From assembly GCA_023953615.1 (NCBI GenBank), contig JAMLJH010000001.1, positions 1,901,360 through 1,965,359 on the forward strand: 64,000 nucleotides of DNA. Direction: 5' to 3'. Numbering within the stretch: position 1 is the stretch's first letter; every line of letters begins with the position of its first letter. The position numbers were made by a program, and so were the translations under genes. The stretch is from Verrucomicrobiia bacterium. GTDB taxonomy: Bacteria; Verrucomicrobiota; Verrucomicrobiia; Limisphaerales; JADLHS01. The notes beneath the pieces were generated by a model. That model was not told the origin of the DNA and did no database searches. It worked only from the letters and a program-made list of their open reading frames with translations. Below are positions 56,380-64,000 of the stretch, in pieces.

Positions 56380-57061
56380 GCCATTTGCGGCAAATCAATG
56401 AAAGCCCTAAAAGCATCAAGCCGAGACTGGAAGGCTCAGGAACAACTTGCAAGGAAACTGAATTCCAATATGCACTGGATGGCCCAGCCTGACCGTCGCC
56501 CCACCTAAGAACCGAAAAGTCGGACGGCCCACTTGACGTAATTCCAGGCAAGCGCATCACTCCGTCAACCCACAACTCCGCACTTCCAGCAGTGTGGCTA
56601 TATCTTAATTGATAATCGTGATAACCAGCACCCACTCCATCCATCACGAAAACTGGCCCGTAGGCAAATGCGCCCGCTCGAACAATCGGGTCTCCGTTCG
56701 CTTTGGCAGCAAACCACAGATTGTAGGTCCCCACCTGAACGAAACTATTCTCATACGAACGGCCGGACTGTAGTACTCGCATATTGACCGATAGTATCCA
56801 GTCGCTCTGAGCCAGAGCTGCAGAACTTAGCTGCCCGGAATACCAAAGAGTGCCTCCAGCTCCAACCTGTGTACTCCACGCTGCCACACCGTCATCATTT
56901 TGAATCGCTGACGCTGTGCCGCCAGTCCCGCTGGTAACGAGCGTGAACCCTTCAGTTGTCGGGTCGTTCGCACCGTAATGCTGGTATAGCACCCCTTGGC
57001 CAAAGATTGGAATTGAGAGTCCGAGCACAACGACCGCTGTGATGAGAATGCGTGTATTCAT
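56321..57061 (-). CDS. PEP-CTERM secreted protein with read-through tail
   Basis: 246 residues from ATG at 57061. Signal peptide (NTRILITAVVVLGLSIPIFG), a beta-sandwich domain of the concanavalin type (AWSTQVGAGGTLWYSG; GYHDYQLRYSHTAGSAELWVDG), then the sorting signal VPEPSSLGLMLLGLSLICRK (207-226). Normally the protein ends right after this; here 20 more residues (WPICPASSSVPSAISPTVAC) are read from the antisense of the polX 3' end. No exosortase gene is in the window. Expected at the cell surface or in exopolysaccharide. Confidence 0.75.
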   Translation of the reverse strand: MNTRILITAVVVLGLSIPIFGQGVLYQHYGANDPTTEGFTLVTSGTGGTASAIQNDDGVAAWSTQVGAGGTLWYSGQLSSAALAQSDWILSVNMRVLQSGRSYENSFVQVGTYNLWFAAKANGDPIVRAGAFAYGPVFVMDGVGAGYHDYQLRYSHTAGSAELWVDGVMRLPGITSSGPSDFSVLRWGDGQAGPSSAYWNSVSLQVVPEPSSLGLMLLGLSLICRKWPICPASSSVPSAISPTVAC

Positions 57062-57552
57062 AATCGTCTTGCGAGGTGGCCTAAGAGTTGAGTGAGCGAC
57101 GGTTGCATTGGCTTGTTTGTCGCGTGATAATTGTGTCCGTAAATTGAGCTCGCCCAAACTACTTGTCAAGCTGTGATCCTTCCCAACGGTCAGCGGGGAG
57201 TGTGTTCAATGGTGCCACTCGGAAAATGGTGCGTTTGTTAAGCCGCTTCGCCTCCCATCCCAAGTCGCCAGAGCGGGATCGGAAAGCAGGTGATGGTGTT
57301 GCGAATGGAAGGATTACTCATGCGTGCGGTTTGCGGCGCACGGCGATGGTTTTCACAAACCGACCGAGGACGTGCGTGCGCGACAGTGCGGACGACGCCC
57401 TGTCATCCTGTCGGTTGCTTCCGTTGTGGTTCAGGGACGCGGTGGAACGCGTCCCGCCCGCGGAAATAACATCCATAACCCTCGCACGCCGTGCGGCTTT
57501 TACGCATCCGTTCTCGGCTTTACGAAGTGGAATGGGCGTTTACACTCGCGCC
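57062..57552. other. Divergent gene-free stretch
   Basis: About 490 bases between the PEP-CTERM and second Gfo/Idh/MocA start codons. It contains a partial family A repeat (57434-57455) and otherwise nothing recognisable. The open frame that runs through it into the oxidoreductase shows no protein-like features before 57553. Confidence 0.65.
57434..57455. repeat. Repeat family A, partial copy 4 (second arm only)
   Basis: GGGACGCG-GTGGAA-CGCGTCCC, identical to the second hairpin arm of the copies at 36186 and 41450; the first arm and the outer stem are missing. Confidence 0.8.
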
Positions 57553-58818
57553 ATGAAGCAATCGCCATCTGCGGCCGCACCCAAAAGTGTTGCGGAGACT
57601 GCATCCCCAACTTCCCCGGCGCTCAACCGACGTTCGTTTTTGCAAACCGTCGGCTTGGGCGCCGCCGCGCTCGGGTTGACACCGGCCGCTACCGCCCAGG
57701 CGCAAACGCCCACGCAGCCGATTGCCGGTTTTGAAGCCGCACCCACGACTGCTGAAACCCACGCGGGTTGGCAACCGGTTTCCGATCGGAAATTGCGCGT
57801 CGGACTGGTCGGCTATGGCGTGTGCAAGTTTTCCGCCGCCTTCGGCTTCCAAAATCATCCGAACGTCGAGATCGTCGCGGTGAGCGATCTTCTCCCCGAC
57901 CGTTGCGCGGAACTGGCTTCCGTCGTGAAGTGTAAAACCACCTATCCCTCGTTGGAAAAACTGGTGCAGGACGACCGGATTGAAGCGGTGTTTGTGGCCA
58001 CGGACGCGCCGAGTCACGCGCAGCATTGCATCGAAGTGTTGAAGCATGGCAAACACGTGGGCACGGCGGTGCCGGCGGTGTTCGGTTCGCTGGAAGACGC
58101 GGATCGCCTGTTCCAGACGGTGAAGGCAAGCGGATTGAAATACATGATGTTCGAGACCTCCTGTTTTCACGACGACCTCTATGCGATGCGGCAACTGTAT
58201 CAGGCGGGCCAGCTCGGGCGGATTGTTTATGCCGAAGGCGAGTATTTTCATTACATGGAACAGCCGATTGATTCCTACCAGGGCTGGCGCGTCGGGCTGC
58301 CACCGCAATGGTATCCCACCCACTCGAACGCCTATTACGTGGGCGTGACGCAGGGCAGCTTCACGGAGGTGTCCTGCATGGGCATTCCCAGTCGCATCCC
58401 CCATCTGCAACCGCAGAATAACCGCTATCGGAATCCGTTCGGGACGGAGATCGCCCTGTTCCGCACGAGTGAAGGCGGCATGGCGCGCATGGGCGTCAGT
58501 TGGGACACGCCCACCAACGAAGGCGAGATGGGACGCATCCGGGGCGACAAGGGTTCGGTCTATTTCAATCAGTTTCGCGGTCTCGAAAAGTTGCAGACCG
58601 ACATCAAACGTCCGCCGTTGCCACCGGGCGTGGAATCCGGGGGACACGGTGGCTCACACGGTTATCTGATGAATGAATTCGTCACGGCCATTTTACAGGA
58701 TCGCACGCCGCTGGTGAACGTGGCGCTGGCCTTGAACCTGACCGTCTCCGGCATCGTGGCGCATCAATCGGCATTGCAAAACGGCGAACTGCTCAAGATT
58801 CCGCAGTATCAATTATGA
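57553..58818 (+). CDS. Tat-exported Gfo/Idh/MocA family oxidoreductase
   Basis: 421 residues from ATG at 57553. Twin-arginine signal NRRSFLQTVGLGAAALGLTP, then KLRVGLVGYGVCKFSAAFGF (Rossmann fold), VFVATDAPSHAQHCIEVLKH and GKHVGTAVPAVFGSLEDADR; the usual EKP motif is replaced here by TAVPAV. A catalytic-domain His region follows (GSFTEVSCMGIPSR). Overlaps the next gene by 4 bases (ATGA). The missing EKP Lys suggests altered catalysis. Confidence 0.88.
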   Translation: MKQSPSAAAPKSVAETASPTSPALNRRSFLQTVGLGAAALGLTPAATAQAQTPTQPIAGFEAAPTTAETHAGWQPVSDRKLRVGLVGYGVCKFSAAFGFQNHPNVEIVAVSDLLPDRCAELASVVKCKTTYPSLEKLVQDDRIEAVFVATDAPSHAQHCIEVLKHGKHVGTAVPAVFGSLEDADRLFQTVKASGLKYMMFETSCFHDDLYAMRQLYQAGQLGRIVYAEGEYFHYMEQPIDSYQGWRVGLPPQWYPTHSNAYYVGVTQGSFTEVSCMGIPSRIPHLQPQNNRYRNPFGTEIALFRTSEGGMARMGVSWDTPTNEGEMGRIRGDKGSVYFNQFRGLEKLQTDIKRPPLPPGVESGGHGGSHGYLMNEFVTAILQDRTPLVNVALALNLTVSGIVAHQSALQNGELLKIPQYQL

Positions 58819-60317
58819 TGCGATCCAGTGCGCCAGTTCGATCTCGAAGAGGTTGCGGTCGCAACCTTGCCTTGTCGGCCCGTAACGAGCGGTTGCCGCT
58901 CGGTTTCAAGCCCGCCACAGCCACGGTGGCATTGCTTTGCGTCCTGCTGAGCTTTGTCGGTTCTCGCGATTTCCTTAACCATGCTGCGGCAGCTGAATCC
59001 ATCCGCCCGGTGGTTGAAATTGAGGAGGATGTTTACACGTTTACACCGGCGAACAACGGCGCCGGGCCGTTATGGTGCAGCGGGTCCACTTGTCTCGTGC
59101 GCAGCGGTGATGAGCTTTTCGCCAGTGGGATTGAAACCCTCCCGGGCGCCAAGCCGCTCCATAATTGTCGTTGGACGCTTTATCAACGCGGAACGGACGG
59201 GTGGAAGTTGGTGCGCACGGATGAAACTGATCGCACCCGCGAACCTTCACCCGTCGCGGGCTTTCCCGATGGACGGTTGCTGCTTTCAGTCAACCCCACC
59301 CTGGTCACCAATCGTGAGGCTTATAGTGGTCCGGCGCGTCCGGAGATTTTGCAGTGGACCGCGCGCGACCTGAAACGTTCGCCGGAGATCATTGCGCCGC
59401 AGTGGCAGGGGAAGCCTCAATTCACTGAACATTCGTATCGCAGCTTTGCGGCGGATGGCCCGGGCCGGGAATTCATCCTGTTGCAAAACATAGGTTACAC
59501 CCACGCCGAATGGACGTTTCGGGATCGGGACGGTCAATGGTTTAACGGTCAGTTGCGCTGGCCCGACGGTCGGGAATATCCACAACCGCAACCGATCCGC
59601 GTTTGTTATCCCAACGTGATGCTGCAAAACCGCGCGGTTTATTTTTGCGGGGTCAGCGACATCATTGAGCCGTACCCGGAATGGCGAGACTACAAAAAGG
59701 AGCTCACCGGCCAGCAATGGGACTACGACTTTCGGCGACTGTTTTTTACGTGGTGTCCGGACGTCACCACGGGAAAATTCAGTCCGTGGATCGAGGTGGC
59801 GAGCCGCGACTCGACCTGCGGCTGGATCATGCCGGGCGATCTCTGGGTCGGTCCAGACGGCACGGCGCATATTGTGTGGGCCGAGCGGGCGCTGGACGAG
59901 CGGTTGCGCGCCAGGTTTTTTCCGGAAGCCAAACAAAGTCATGCGATTGGTTACGCGACGGTGTATGCCGGCAAACTGACGGGCCGCCGCACCTTGCTGA
60001 TGGCTGAGGAAGGTGGCGCGCAGGAAATTCCCTCGGCCCCACGATTTCAGGTCACGCCCGACCACCGGCTGTTCGTGATTTATTACGTGCGGGGTACGGA
60101 TGCCGGCGGGCAACGGGTTTCCGAAAATCGCGTGTCGGAAATTCTGCCGAACGGCGCCATCAGTCCGGCGGTGAAAGTGAATTTTCAAAAACCTTTCACC
60201 AGTTACTTCACTGCCACCGTTCGCGCCGGTTCGCCGCCTTCAAATACGCTGGAATTGCTGGGGCAACGTGAAGGCAGTCCGCACACAATCAGTTACGCGC
60301 GCGTCCGACTGCGCTGA
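58815..60317 (+). CDS. Secreted protein, probable propeller, function unknown
   Basis: 500 residues; a hydrophobic segment at about 37-50 (TVALLCVLLSFVGSRDF) suggests a signal anchor after a long basic leader. Repeated short beta blades (YQRGTDGWKLVRTDETDR; FPDGRLLLSVNP; GPDGTAHIVWAE; TPDHRLFVIYYVRG) resemble sialidase-like BNR propellers. Translationally coupled to the Gfo/Idh/MocA gene, so the pair may act on the same sugar compound. A later start is possible. No catalytic residues identified. Confidence 0.65.
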   Translation: MMRSSAPVRSRRGCGRNLALSARNERLPLGFKPATATVALLCVLLSFVGSRDFLNHAAAAESIRPVVEIEEDVYTFTPANNGAGPLWCSGSTCLVRSGDELFASGIETLPGAKPLHNCRWTLYQRGTDGWKLVRTDETDRTREPSPVAGFPDGRLLLSVNPTLVTNREAYSGPARPEILQWTARDLKRSPEIIAPQWQGKPQFTEHSYRSFAADGPGREFILLQNIGYTHAEWTFRDRDGQWFNGQLRWPDGREYPQPQPIRVCYPNVMLQNRAVYFCGVSDIIEPYPEWRDYKKELTGQQWDYDFRRLFFTWCPDVTTGKFSPWIEVASRDSTCGWIMPGDLWVGPDGTAHIVWAERALDERLRARFFPEAKQSHAIGYATVYAGKLTGRRTLLMAEEGGAQEIPSAPRFQVTPDHRLFVIYYVRGTDAGGQRVSENRVSEILPNGAISPAVKVNFQKPFTSYFTATVRAGSPPSNTLELLGQREGSPHTISYARVRLR

Positions 60318-60482
60318 GTCCGAGCCGGGCCGACAAAGAATGGGGTGCGTCTGTTGGTTTGGCGGCGACGCTGACCGCGTTGCCGGGTCGCTATTCAAAC
60401 CAGGTGGCGATCCTCTGCTCCTTAAGCCGACCGCTTTCCTGACTTGTTCGCGAGCCAATTTTTGCTACCGTTTCCGACCTTT

Positions 60483-62084
60483 GTGAGTATAGCTCAAGAA
60501 ATTGCGCGGCGACGCACCTTCGCCATCATTTCCCATCCGGACGCGGGGAAAACGACGTTAACTGAAAAACTGTTGCTGTACGGCGGCGCGGTGCAACTCG
60601 CGGGCAGCGTCACCGCGCGCAAAAACCAGCGCGCCACCACGTCCGACTGGATGGAACTCGAAAAGAAGCGCGGCATCTCCATCAGTTCCACCGTGCTGCA
60701 ATTCGATTACGATGGCTACCATATCAACCTGCTCGACACGCCCGGCCACAAGGATTTCTCCGAAGACACTTATCGCGTGCTCACCGCCGTGGATGCGGTG
60801 GTGATGGTGATTGATTCCGCGAAGGGCATCGAGCCGCAGACGCGCAAATTATTCGAGGTCTGCCGGCAGCGCGGGGTGCCGATCTTCACGTTCATGAACA
60901 AGTGTGATCGCCCCATGAAAAATCCACTCGAGTTGCTCGACGAGCTGGAGCGGGTGCTGGGCATCGGCGCGTTTCCGGTGAACTGGCCCATCGGCAGCGG
61001 GTTCGAGTTTCAGGGCGTTTATGATCGGCAGACGAAACTCATGCACCTGTTCGAGCGCACGGTCGGCGGCCAATTTCGCGCCCCGGTGGAAATTGGCGGC
61101 CTGGAGGATCCGCTGATTCAGGAACGGCTCGATCCGGCCACGCGCGCGCACACGGTGGAGGAATTGGAGATGCTGGAACTGGCGGGCGAAATGTGGGACC
61201 AAACCGCGGTGCTGGCGGGGCAACGAACACCGGTGTTCTTCGGCAGCGCGAGCAATAACTTCGGCGTGCAACTGTTGCTGGATGGATTTTTGAAACATTC
61301 GCCGCCACCTCAGCCGCGCATGATGGCGGGCGTCAAAATCGCTCCGGATCATCCGGCGTTCTCCGGTTTCATTTTCAAGATTCAGGCGAACATGGACCCG
61401 AAGCACCGCGATCGCATCGCTTTCATCCGCGTGTGTTCAGGTCGGTTCGAGCGCGATATGACCGTGTATCATTCGCGGAGTGAAAAAAAGGTGCGGCTTT
61501 CCAGTTCGCACAAGGTGTTTGGCAACGACCGCGAAACGCTCAACGAAGCGTATCCCGGCGACATCATCGGTCTGGTGGGCCACGACGCTTTCGGCATCGG
61601 CGACACGCTCACGACGGATCCGACCATCGTCTATAAGGAAATCCCGCGCTTCACCCCGGAAGCGTTCAGTTACCTGCACAATCCGAATACCGCGAAGTTC
61701 AAGCAGTTCCGTCAGGGACTGGACCAACTGTTGCAAGAGGGCGTGATTCAGGCGTTATACCTCCGTCATTCCTCGGTGAAGACGCCCTTGCTTGCGGCGG
61801 TGGGGCCGTTGCAGTTCGAGGTGGTGCAGTACCGACTCGAGAGCGAATACGGCGCGGTTTCGCGGTTGGAATCCGCGCCGTGGACGGTCGTGCGTTGGTT
61901 GCCCACGACGATTCGCGAGGACGATCTGGATGCGCTCGTTTTGCCCACCGGCGCGCGGATCGCTTACGACCTCGGGCAAAATCCCGTGGTGCTGTTCAGC
62001 AACGAATGGTCGGCCAGTTACTTTGGCGAAACCAACCCCGGCGTGACGCTTTCGGCGCTGCCCGTGCAAACGGCGCGGGAATGA
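60483..62084 (+). CDS. prfC: Peptide chain release factor 3
   Basis: 533 residues from GTG at 60483 (a TTG 39 bases earlier is also open). GTPase motifs: SHPDAGKTTLTEKLL, RGISISSTVLQF, DTPGHKDFSEDTYR and FMNKCDRP. The C-terminal RF3 regions are VFFGSASNNFGVQLLLDGFL and FLRHSS-like (LYLRHSSVKTPLLAAVGPLQFEVV). RF3 recycles RF1/RF2 from the ribosome after termination. Normal length. Converges with the GH2 gene. Confidence 0.96.
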   Translation: MSIAQEIARRRTFAIISHPDAGKTTLTEKLLLYGGAVQLAGSVTARKNQRATTSDWMELEKKRGISISSTVLQFDYDGYHINLLDTPGHKDFSEDTYRVLTAVDAVVMVIDSAKGIEPQTRKLFEVCRQRGVPIFTFMNKCDRPMKNPLELLDELERVLGIGAFPVNWPIGSGFEFQGVYDRQTKLMHLFERTVGGQFRAPVEIGGLEDPLIQERLDPATRAHTVEELEMLELAGEMWDQTAVLAGQRTPVFFGSASNNFGVQLLLDGFLKHSPPPQPRMMAGVKIAPDHPAFSGFIFKIQANMDPKHRDRIAFIRVCSGRFERDMTVYHSRSEKKVRLSSSHKVFGNDRETLNEAYPGDIIGLVGHDAFGIGDTLTTDPTIVYKEIPRFTPEAFSYLHNPNTAKFKQFRQGLDQLLQEGVIQALYLRHSSVKTPLLAAVGPLQFEVVQYRLESEYGAVSRLESAPWTVVRWLPTTIREDDLDALVLPTGARIAYDLGQNPVVLFSNEWSASYFGETNPGVTLSALPVQTARE

Positions 62085-62121
62085 ACGTCGCGTCCGCCGA
62101 GTCGGTGCGTCATCGCGTGGC

Positions 62122-63999
62122 TCAGTTGTAAGTATCGAACAGGTTGTGAACGTACAAGGCGTCGCGGAACTGTTCCGGCGTCATCGGCTGATCGGGCGTG
62201 ACCACAATCTCCACCGGCGCCCCCGCCCGCACGTGGACGAAGTTGTCCGAATAACGCGCCCGGCTGCCTTTCAATTCGAGCCACGTCCACAGCGCGGGAT
62301 GCCGCGCGTCCAGGCGCACCACGAATTGTTTGCCGGAAGCCTTGATGTCCGTTTGCAACCATGGGTCCACCAGCGGCAGCTCCTTGGGCCGCGCCAGCGT
62401 CACCAGATTTTCCGAGGCCGGTTGACCCAGCGTCTCCAGTTTCAACCAGACCATCAGATTTTCAGCGCCATGTTTTTTCGCCAGCGCTTGCAGGTCGAGT
62501 TTGGTGACCAACTGACTCGCTTGTGTACCGAGCGTCACCCGACGGTTCTCGCGTTGCAACGAAGTGCCGTCAGCCGTGGTGACTTCCCAACTGACGGTGG
62601 CTGGTTTTTCCTCCCGCAAATCGCTGGTGGCGTAAATGGCCACGGAATTGTTGGTGGGATTTTCCAAACCAGACACGAGCACCGGCGCGTAAAAGTGTCG
62701 CGCGAAGTATTGCAGCGCCTTCCAGTTGCCGTAGTAATCCACCGAAGACCAACTGGTGACCGGCCAGCAATCGTTGTATTGCCAGAACACGCAACCCATG
62801 GAGGCGGGCTGGTTTTGCCGCCAGAACTCGGCGCCCATTTTGATTCCGTACCCTTGCAGAATCTGACTCAACCACAAAGCGCCTTCAAAATCCTTCGGTT
62901 CGTGGAAGTAACGCGCCGTGGTGTCTTTGATCTTTTGATTGCCGTTGCCGGAGGAGCGTTGGTGCCATTGCATCACGGGCGTGAGCAACGACGCGCGGTC
63001 CTGCGGCAGGGTGTAGGTCGCCACGGTGGACGGTTCGGGGAAGGATTGAAAACCGAACTCGCTCATGAACCCGTTGAGTTCGCGAAAACTCTCAAACGGT
63101 TTGTCCCCGTGCCAGACGCCCCACGAATGGATGTCGCCCACCTCGGGACTGCCGGGCACGTACACGGCCTGCGGCGCCAGCCGCCGGACCTCGCCCCCGA
63201 TCAGGTCGCTGAACAGCTTGTCGTAATCCGCCTTGCCCATGCTGTTGGTGGACCATTCCGCCTTGGTCATGAGCGAGATTTCATTGTTGCCGCACCAGAC
63301 CGCGATGCTCGGGTGATGGCGCAGACGCTTGACGTTATCGCGCACTTCCTGACGCACGTTATCCATGAACGCCGGATCGAACGCCGGATAACTGGAGCAG
63401 CCGAATTTGAAATCCAGCCAGACCAGAATGCCCGCGGCATCACACGCCTCGAACAACGCGGGTTCCTCGTAATAACCGCCGCCCCAGAAGCGCAGCAGAT
63501 TCATGTTTGCCGCCACCGCGTCGTTGACGTAGCGCTGCAATTTTTCCGTGGTGACGCGATTGGGAAACGGGTCCGCGGGAATCCAATTCGCGCCCTTGGC
63601 AAAAACGGTCACGCCGTTCACCTCCAGACGCAGCGATTGGTTGCGATCCGGCGGCAGCAATTTCACGGTGCGCAGGCCGATACGTTTGACGGTGTAATCC
63701 AGCAGGTCGGTGTCCAGATTCATCAAGCCCACATGCACGTCATATAACGGTTGGCCGCCCAAACCGACCGGCCACCAAAGTTGCGGTTGTTTGATCACCA
63801 ACGCGCCCGCGCCCTTGCCTTGCGTCAGCGGAATGAAAGTCCGATCCAGCGTCTTGTCGCCATACTGCACGGCAATGATCGCCGTCAGCGGTTCTTGACT
63901 GACCGTTTCCGCTTCCACCTGCACCGTCAGCGCGACCTGATCCTTCACGGCGTGGTCCTGCTGGATGGATATGTCGGTAAAGCGCGCCTCGTCAAACGC
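62122..63999 (-). CDS. GH2 beta-mannosidase-like enzyme (5' end outside window)
   Basis: About 625 residues are visible; the frame stays open to the window edge, so the N-terminus is missing. Typical of GH2 beta-mannosidases: VFAKGANWIPADPFPNRV, LLRFWGGGYYEEPALFEACD, the acid/base Glu in IAVWCGNNEISLM and the nucleophile Glu in LNGFMSEFGFQSFPEPSTV, then WQYNDCWPVTSWSSVDYYGN. It removes terminal beta-mannose from oligosaccharides. Ends 37 bases from the convergent prfC. Confidence 0.92.
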   Translation of the reverse strand, partial: AFDEARFTDISIQQDHAVKDQVALTVQVEAETVSQEPLTAIIAVQYGDKTLDRTFIPLTQGKGAGALVIKQPQLWWPVGLGGQPLYDVHVGLMNLDTDLLDYTVKRIGLRTVKLLPPDRNQSLRLEVNGVTVFAKGANWIPADPFPNRVTTEKLQRYVNDAVAANMNLLRFWGGGYYEEPALFEACDAAGILVWLDFKFGCSSYPAFDPAFMDNVRQEVRDNVKRLRHHPSIAVWCGNNEISLMTKAEWSTNSMGKADYDKLFSDLIGGEVRRLAPQAVYVPGSPEVGDIHSWGVWHGDKPFESFRELNGFMSEFGFQSFPEPSTVATYTLPQDRASLLTPVMQWHQRSSGNGNQKIKDTTARYFHEPKDFEGALWLSQILQGYGIKMGAEFWRQNQPASMGCVFWQYNDCWPVTSWSSVDYYGNWKALQYFARHFYAPVLVSGLENPTNNSVAIYATSDLREEKPATVSWEVTTADGTSLQRENRRVTLGTQASQLVTKLDLQALAKKHGAENLMVWLKLETLGQPASENLVTLARPKELPLVDPWLQTDIKASGKQFVVRLDARHPALWTWLELKGSRARYSDNFVHVRAGAPVEIVVTPDQPMTPEQFRDALYVHNLFDTYN

Positions 64000-64000
64000 C

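Noticed and set aside
62146..63747. Open frame of 533 codons on the plus strand
   Set aside because: Antisense shadow of the GH2 gene, whose catalytic motifs are clear on the other strand.

Overview
This is GC-rich chromosomal DNA from a bacterium that most resembles the Verrucomicrobiota, probably the Pedosphaerales/Limisphaerales side. That placement is inferred from the gene mix: Tat-exported Gfo/Idh/MocA proteins, a DUF6807 protein, an H-X9-DG type pseudopilin, a PEP-CTERM protein, many secreted glycoside hydrolases, an HpnH-like radical SAM enzyme and few recognisable Shine-Dalgarno sites. No rRNA or tRNA gene was recognised. Both window edges cut genes: a type II secretion secretin on the left and a GH2 beta-mannosidase-like gene on the right.

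Left part (1-24.4 kb), mostly core genes: secretin end, a sensor histidine kinase, hflX, a DUF433/DUF5615 toxin-antitoxin pair flanked by a duplicated scrap of hflX, a tricorn-like protease, the TPR-lgt-miaA run, a small lipoprotein with hpnH, and the succinate dehydrogenase genes sdhC-sdhA-sdhB, with an ORF6N-domain gene lodged between sdhA and sdhB. A carbohydrate block follows (DUF6807, Gfo/Idh/MocA, GH27 alpha-galactosidase).

Middle (24.4-45.6 kb): a GH38-like enzyme with an EF-hand partner, an operon of mtgA, a pseudopilin and an O-antigen-ligase-like protein with a transglutaminase-like tail, a pair of related secreted proteins, a ceramidase-like protein, a sialidase-like protein with an ECF42-type sigma factor and its YCII partner, an IS110 element, a DUF885 peptidase and an unrecognised cytosolic protein. 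Long gene-free stretches here are packed with several families of palindromic repeats. One family folds on paper into a three-way junction.

Accessory island (45.7-52.2 kb): three toxin-antitoxin pairs, a truncated GHKL ATPase, a HEAT-like membrane protein, a small protein with an HNH nuclease, and a RAYT (Y1) transposase with its REP palindromes. Five same-orientation copies (one only 16 bp) of a repeat ending in GGGGATTATTTG or a close variant separate these modules. The four full copies are 63 bp long and read as the C-terminal tail of one protein family, mostly differing at silent positions. I read this as a possible serial-insertion site at the 3' end of a protein gene; no integrase for it is visible.

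Right part (52.2-64 kb): an MFS transporter, purC, polX, a PEP-CTERM protein, a second Gfo/Idh/MocA gene overlapping a secreted protein gene, prfC, and the GH2 gene. Overall this looks like a heterotrophic glycan degrader whose intergenic space has been heavily colonised by small repeats.
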